Source: Coffea arabica (Eukaryota; Streptophyta; Magnoliopsida; Gentianales; Rubiaceae). Taken from it: 64,000 nt of DNA. The stretch covers positions 17,051,557-17,115,556 of the forward strand of contig NC_092320.1 of NCBI RefSeq assembly GCF_036785885.1, read 5' to 3'. How positions within the stretch are numbered: the stretch's first letter is position 1; the number at the start of each line of letters is the position of its first letter. A model generated the notes under the pieces. It was not told the origin of the DNA, did not search any database, and saw only the letters and a list, made by a program, of their open reading frames with translations. Shown here piece after piece: positions 60,053-64,000 of the stretch. The position numbers and the translations under genes are program-made.

Positions 60053-61560
60053 ATGAGAGCACTGGTGTGGAATTGTCAAGGAACAGGGAGCCCCTTGACA
60101 ATTCCCCAGTTAAGAGAGGCATGCAACTTCCTCTCTCCTAGCATACTGTTCTTATGTGAAACAAAGAATAGAGAAAAAGTGGCGGAAAACGTTAGGAAAA
60201 ATTTGAATTTTGAGAATAGTTCTGTTGTGAAATCAATGAACAGATTTGGTGGAATTGCCTTGATGTGGAACAAGGATAAAGTAATAGAGATTCTTAAAAC
60301 AACCTTCACTATTGAAGCACATATAGTTGATCAGAAAAAACAGATGGATTGGTGGATTGTTGACATATGCTAGCTGTGAAGCTCAAGTAACAAGGAATCA
60401 ATGGAAGGTAATAAGGAAAGGAAAAGGCTTTGCGGGACAAGATGGATTATAGCAGGAGACTTTAATGATATTATGTCTAATGAGAAAAAATAGGGAGGCA
60501 GAATGACAGATGAAGGGATATTCAAGGAGTTCAAGGGTTTTATCACAGAAAATGAGTTAGTTGATGTTGGTTTTGAAGGGAAACCATGGACTTGGTGTAA
60601 TAACTAGGACAATAAAAGGGAAGTTAAGCAAAGACTGGATAGGGCACTATGTAGTACCCCTTGGTTTCAAAGCTATGAAAAGACAAAATGTATTCATGTG
60701 GATAACTATAGTTCTGATTATAGTATGATTTCGATTGATACTAACCCTGAGGAAAGGAAAAGAAGGAGAAACTTCATTTTTGACAAGAGATGGGTTCAAA
60801 GAGAAGGTATTGAGCATGTCATTGCAGAAGCTTAGAAATTGGATATAGAAGGGTCTAATATGTATAGCGCCACCAAAAAAATCTCTTAGTGCAAGGTGGC
60901 TTTAATAAAATGGAGAAACATCTTTCAATTAAACCCGAGGAAGGAAATCACCAGTGTAAAAGCTAAAATGGAGGACCTTAAACAAGCTGCTGAGTATAAT
61001 AAGGAAGAAATGGTTGATATGAAGCAACAACTAAAGAAAGCTTACTTAGAGGAGGACAAATAATGGTGCCAGAAGTCAAGAATCACTTGGCTCAAACAAA
61101 GGGACAAAAACACTCAATTTTTTCATGCAAGTGTAAGAGGAAAAAGAAAGAGGAATATAATGATGATCCTCCAGAAAGAGGATGGGTCCTGGACAACATC
61201 TGAATAAGAGTTGGGGCAAGAGATGACTGATTATTACCAACAGTTACTTGCTAGTTAGGGAGAGGTGAATCTAGAAGGAATACTAAGCAGTATACCACAC
61301 ACAATTAATGACCATATGAATGAGAAATTGACCAAAATAGTAACTGAGAAGGAGATCAAAATTGCATTATTCTCCGTGAATCCTAACAAATCCCTTAACC
61401 CTGAAGGAATGACACCCCTTTTTTTTCAAAAGTTTTGAGACATTGTAAAAGCTAATAGAGTTCAAGCTATTAGAAGCTTCTTTTACTCAGGATTCATGCT
61501 CAAGTATATTAATCATACTGTTATCTTTTTTATTCCCAAAATTCAAGTGCCTTTCAATCT
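60053..61560 (+). pseudogene. LINE ORF2: endonuclease region (broken)
   Basis: Begins MRALVWNCQGTGSPLTI, the start of an APE-type endonuclease (WNCQG, then LFLCETK with the catalytic Glu, and NRFGGIALMWN). A frame change follows near 60370. Later pieces GPWTWCNN, QRLDRALCS and DNYSSDYSMI match the end of the domain, with the stop in WCNN*DN suggesting TGG to TAG. The linker to the polymerase (ITWLKQRDKNTQFFHASVRG) is readable between stops. Confidence 0.85.
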
Positions 61561-62812
61561 TAGACACTATAGGCCCATAAGTCTATACATGTGGTGTACA
61601 AAATCATCTCTAAAGTTTTAGCCAACAAGCTTAAACGTGTTCTAGATCATTGCATTGGTAAGAATCAAGCTACTTTTGTTCCTGAAAGGCAAATTATAGA
61701 CAATGTCATTATCTTCCATGAGTATCTTTATTTTTTGAAAAATAAAAGACAAGGTTCAATAGGAAGTATGGCTTTAAAACTAGACATGTCAAAAGCATAT
61801 GACAGGATAGAGTGGAACTTCTTGAAAGCTATAATGCAGAAATTGGGCTTCTCTGAAACATGGGTGAACTGGATCTGGGGATGTATCTCTACTGTCTCCT
61901 ACTCTTTCAAAATCAATGGTGAACAGAAAGGCTACGTTATCTCACAAAAAGGAATCAGGCAGGGAGATCCTCTATCTCCCTATCTATTTTTGTTGCACTC
62001 AAAAGGCCTATCTAATCTTTTTAAAGAAAGCTGAAGAGAACAGACAGATTTCTGGCATCAGAATAAGCAGATGGGGGCTATCTATAGGTCACTTGTTTTT
62101 TTGTAGCTGACACACTAATTTTCTGCAATGCAGACCTAAGCCAAGTTGAGGAACTCATGAGAATCCTGCAAGAATATGGAAGAGGCTCTGGACAAATGAT
62201 TAACTTTAAGAAATCCTCAATCTTTTTCAGCAAAAATGTTACTGAGAATGAGCAAGATGAGGTATGCAACAAATTAGGGAGCATACAGAAGATGAGTCAA
62301 GGGAAGTATTTGGGCCTACCAATGGTTATAACTAGATCAAAGGAAACAAGTCTTTGGTTTTATTAGGAATAACTATCAGAAGAGGATGAAGAACTGGAAA
62401 AACAAGTTGCTGAGTGCAGCAGGAAAGGAAATTGCTGCTAAATGCTATTACAATGGCTCTACCAACGTATGCAATGTCTTGCTTCAGATTTCCAAGAAAG
62501 CTTTGCAAGGAAATTAACTCAATGATAGCTAAGTTTTGGTGGGGAGAAGATCGCGGAAAAGGCAGGATGTACTAGTACTCTTGGCGGAAGCTAACCAGGG
62601 ACAAGTGGAAAATGGGGATTGGGGTTTAAAGACTTACAAAACTTCAATAAAGCCCTGCTTGGGAAACAGATTTGGAGACTACTTACACTTCTAAATTTGT
62701 TAGTGACTAAAATGCTTAAGGCTAAGTACTACCCAAATGACTCCTTGTTCAATTGCAAAGTACTTAAAACTGCCTCCTGGGTTTGGCAAAGTCTGATAGT
62801 GTAACAGAGGAG
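61560..62812 (+). pseudogene. LINE ORF2: reverse transcriptase (broken active site)
   Basis: A clear non-LTR reverse transcriptase: ISKVLANKLKRVLDHCIGKN, QATFVPERQIIDNVII, LKLDMSKAYDRIEWNFL and GIRQGDPLSPYLFLL. At 62090-62125, where FADDTLIF is expected, an inserted T shifts the frame and the first Asp codon reads Ala (VADTLIF). Thumb pieces follow (NFKKSSIFFSKNV, GKYLGLPMVI). Confidence 0.9.
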
Positions 62813-63868
62813 GTGCAGAGAGATATTAGAAGGAAGATTGGGAATGGAAAGAGCACCAGAGTATGGGAGGATAGCTAGCTACCTGGCAGTCATAATGTCA
62901 AACTAACGACCAGGAAGCCTCATACCTACAACCTCCAGAAAATGGAGGAACTAATCATAAAATGTAGATGGAACAAACCACAAGTGTTCAGGAGCTTCAA
63001 CAGCAAGAATGCCTCAGGGAATTTGAAAATCCCAATTAGCCTAGCAAGAAGAGAAGATGGCAGCTTCTGGACATTAAGTAGCAATGGATAGTACTTTGTG
63101 GGCTCCGCATATAAAGCTCTGAGTAAGGAAAAAAAAGCAAACAAGGTAGGGAAAAAAAAGCAAACAAGGTGAGTCCAAATGGAAAAGGTGAGCCAAGCTC
63201 AAATGGCCAAGATGAAAATGAGTGGAAGTAGTTCTGGAAACTAGAGATGAAAAGCAAGCTAAAGACATTCATTTGGAAATGCCTAAATAAGGCATTGCCA
63301 GTGAATGAGCTTATATACAGTAGACCCAGGAAGGGAGAGCCAATATGTAGCATCTGTGCAGAAGACGTGGAAACTGTAGAACACTTATTTTTCTTTTGCA
63401 ACTGAGCACAGCAGGTTTGGAGGGTGGTACCATTATAGTGGGAAGGCCTAACACACTACAGAGGGAACTTCAGTAGATGGTGGAGTGAACTATTCGAAGC
63501 TAAAAGCAGAATGGGAGGCGCTAACCATTAGTGCTTACAGTCAACATTCTTTGATAGCTATGGAAAGCAAGAAATGACAGCATTTTTAATGGTAAACACC
63601 GGCATCCTTTTGAAATTGTACAGAAAGCACAATCAGAATGGAAGGAATTTGTAGCAGTTCAGGAAAGGGATAAACGAGTTAGCATCCAGAAAACAACAAT
63701 AGCAAAACAAGAAATGCAGACAAACATTGATGATGACAATTGCATGTCCATAAGCATTGAAATCAGCAGCCAAAAGGAAAACAAAGCGCTAGGAATAGGC
63801 ATAATAGCCTCAAAGGCAGATAATACACAAGTTGTATGGGTCTTACGAAACCACTGGGCCAATTAGGT
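62813..63868 (+). pseudogene. LINE ORF2: zf-RVT and RNase H-like tail (broken)
   Basis: The block FIWKCLNKALPVNELIYSR, then CSICAEDVETVEHLFFFC (63240-63405), is the plant LINE zinc-binding region that follows the polymerase. Near 63730-63865, ALGIGIIASKADNTQVVWVL is the start of an RNase H-like domain that is cut short where the SINE-like sequence begins. Stops are frequent. Confidence 0.75.
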
Positions 63869-64000
63869 CCCTCCTTGGGCTGTTGGTGAGGGTTCAAACC
63901 TCACCAGCAGTGAAAAAAATCTAAGGGTTGTGCCATAGCACTCCCTTGGTCTAATTGGGTTTGTATATCCACTAGCCCCTACAACAGCCTCCTTAGCCTC
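63852..64000 (+). mobile_element. Possible tRNA-derived SINE, cut by the window edge
   Basis: GGTTCAAACCTCACC at about 63888 is a near-perfect RNA polymerase III B box. About 32 bases earlier GGGCCAATTAGG is a passable A box. This spacing and the following tRNA-unrelated body (AAGGGTTGTGCCATAGCACT on) fit a plant SINE. It directly follows the truncated LINE tail. The 3' end lies outside the window. Confidence 0.45.

Larger units (their letters stand above)
59090..63851 (+). mobile_element. Decayed LINE (non-LTR retrotransposon)
   Basis: Domains in LINE order on the + strand: ORF1-type zinc knuckle remnant (59195-59260), endonuclease (60053 on), reverse transcriptase (61560-62350), zinc-binding zf-RVT block (63240-63430) and an RNase H-like tail (63720-63865). 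Frames are cut by many stops, several at positions expected to be Trp (TGG to TAG), and by frameshifts. No poly-A tail or target duplication was read. The 5' border is uncertain; the 3' side runs into a SINE-like sequence. Confidence 0.88.

Noticed and set aside
63888..63902. A tRNA gene around the B-box-like sequence
   Set aside because: No cloverleaf could be formed with the flanking bases and there is no acceptor stem; a SINE-like origin fits better.

Overview
The window is nuclear DNA of a flowering plant. It is AT-rich, its protein-coding genes are split into many short exons with GT-AG introns, and it carries plant-type LTR, LINE, SINE-like and MITE repeats. The proteins look eudicot. 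The MITE types hint at an asterid, but that is only an impression.

The backbone is a head-to-tail tandem pair of M16 zinc metallopeptidase genes of the insulin-degrading enzyme family (plant peroxisomal M16 protease, PXM16 type). Copy 1 (1-17212, +) enters already inside an exon, and 22 exons are visible. Copy 2 (34752-51879, +) is complete: 26 exons and 966 codons with every splice phase consistent. Every comparable intron position is shared. The proteins have clearly diverged and their C-termini differ (VKL versus MKA), so this is an old duplication in which both copies remain intact.

Between them (17.2-34.75 kb) is a nest of transposons. A ~466-bp TIR element (21030-21488 plus 34473-34479) was hit within a few bases of its right end by a 12.98-kb Athila-like Ty3/gypsy retrotransposon lying on the minus strand (21489-34467). 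The retrotransposon has 1.62-kb LTRs, the target duplication GTTTG, a tRNA-Asp-type primer site, a broken gag-pol and an intact 417-codon ORF in the env position. It also has a CpG-rich tract and a repeated ~45-bp hairpin unit in its non-coding parts. Its right edge leaves only ~280 bp upstream of the copy 2 start codon. Further left lies a decayed LTR-like fragment and low-complexity DNA.

Downstream of copy 2 (51.9-54.1 kb) is a MITE cluster that includes one MITE nested in another. Next come a small intronless gene for a conserved plant protein of unknown function (54313-54612, -) and a five-exon gene whose C-terminus looks like a winged helix (56185-58337, -, 258 aa, with a TATA box). The right end (about 59.1-63.85 kb, +) is a heavily decayed LINE followed by a tRNA-derived SINE-like sequence cut by the window edge.

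No rRNA, tRNA, CRISPR or prokaryotic-type system was seen. The host genes with a recognisable role are the two peptidases. The rest is two small genes of unknown function and a layered transposon record.
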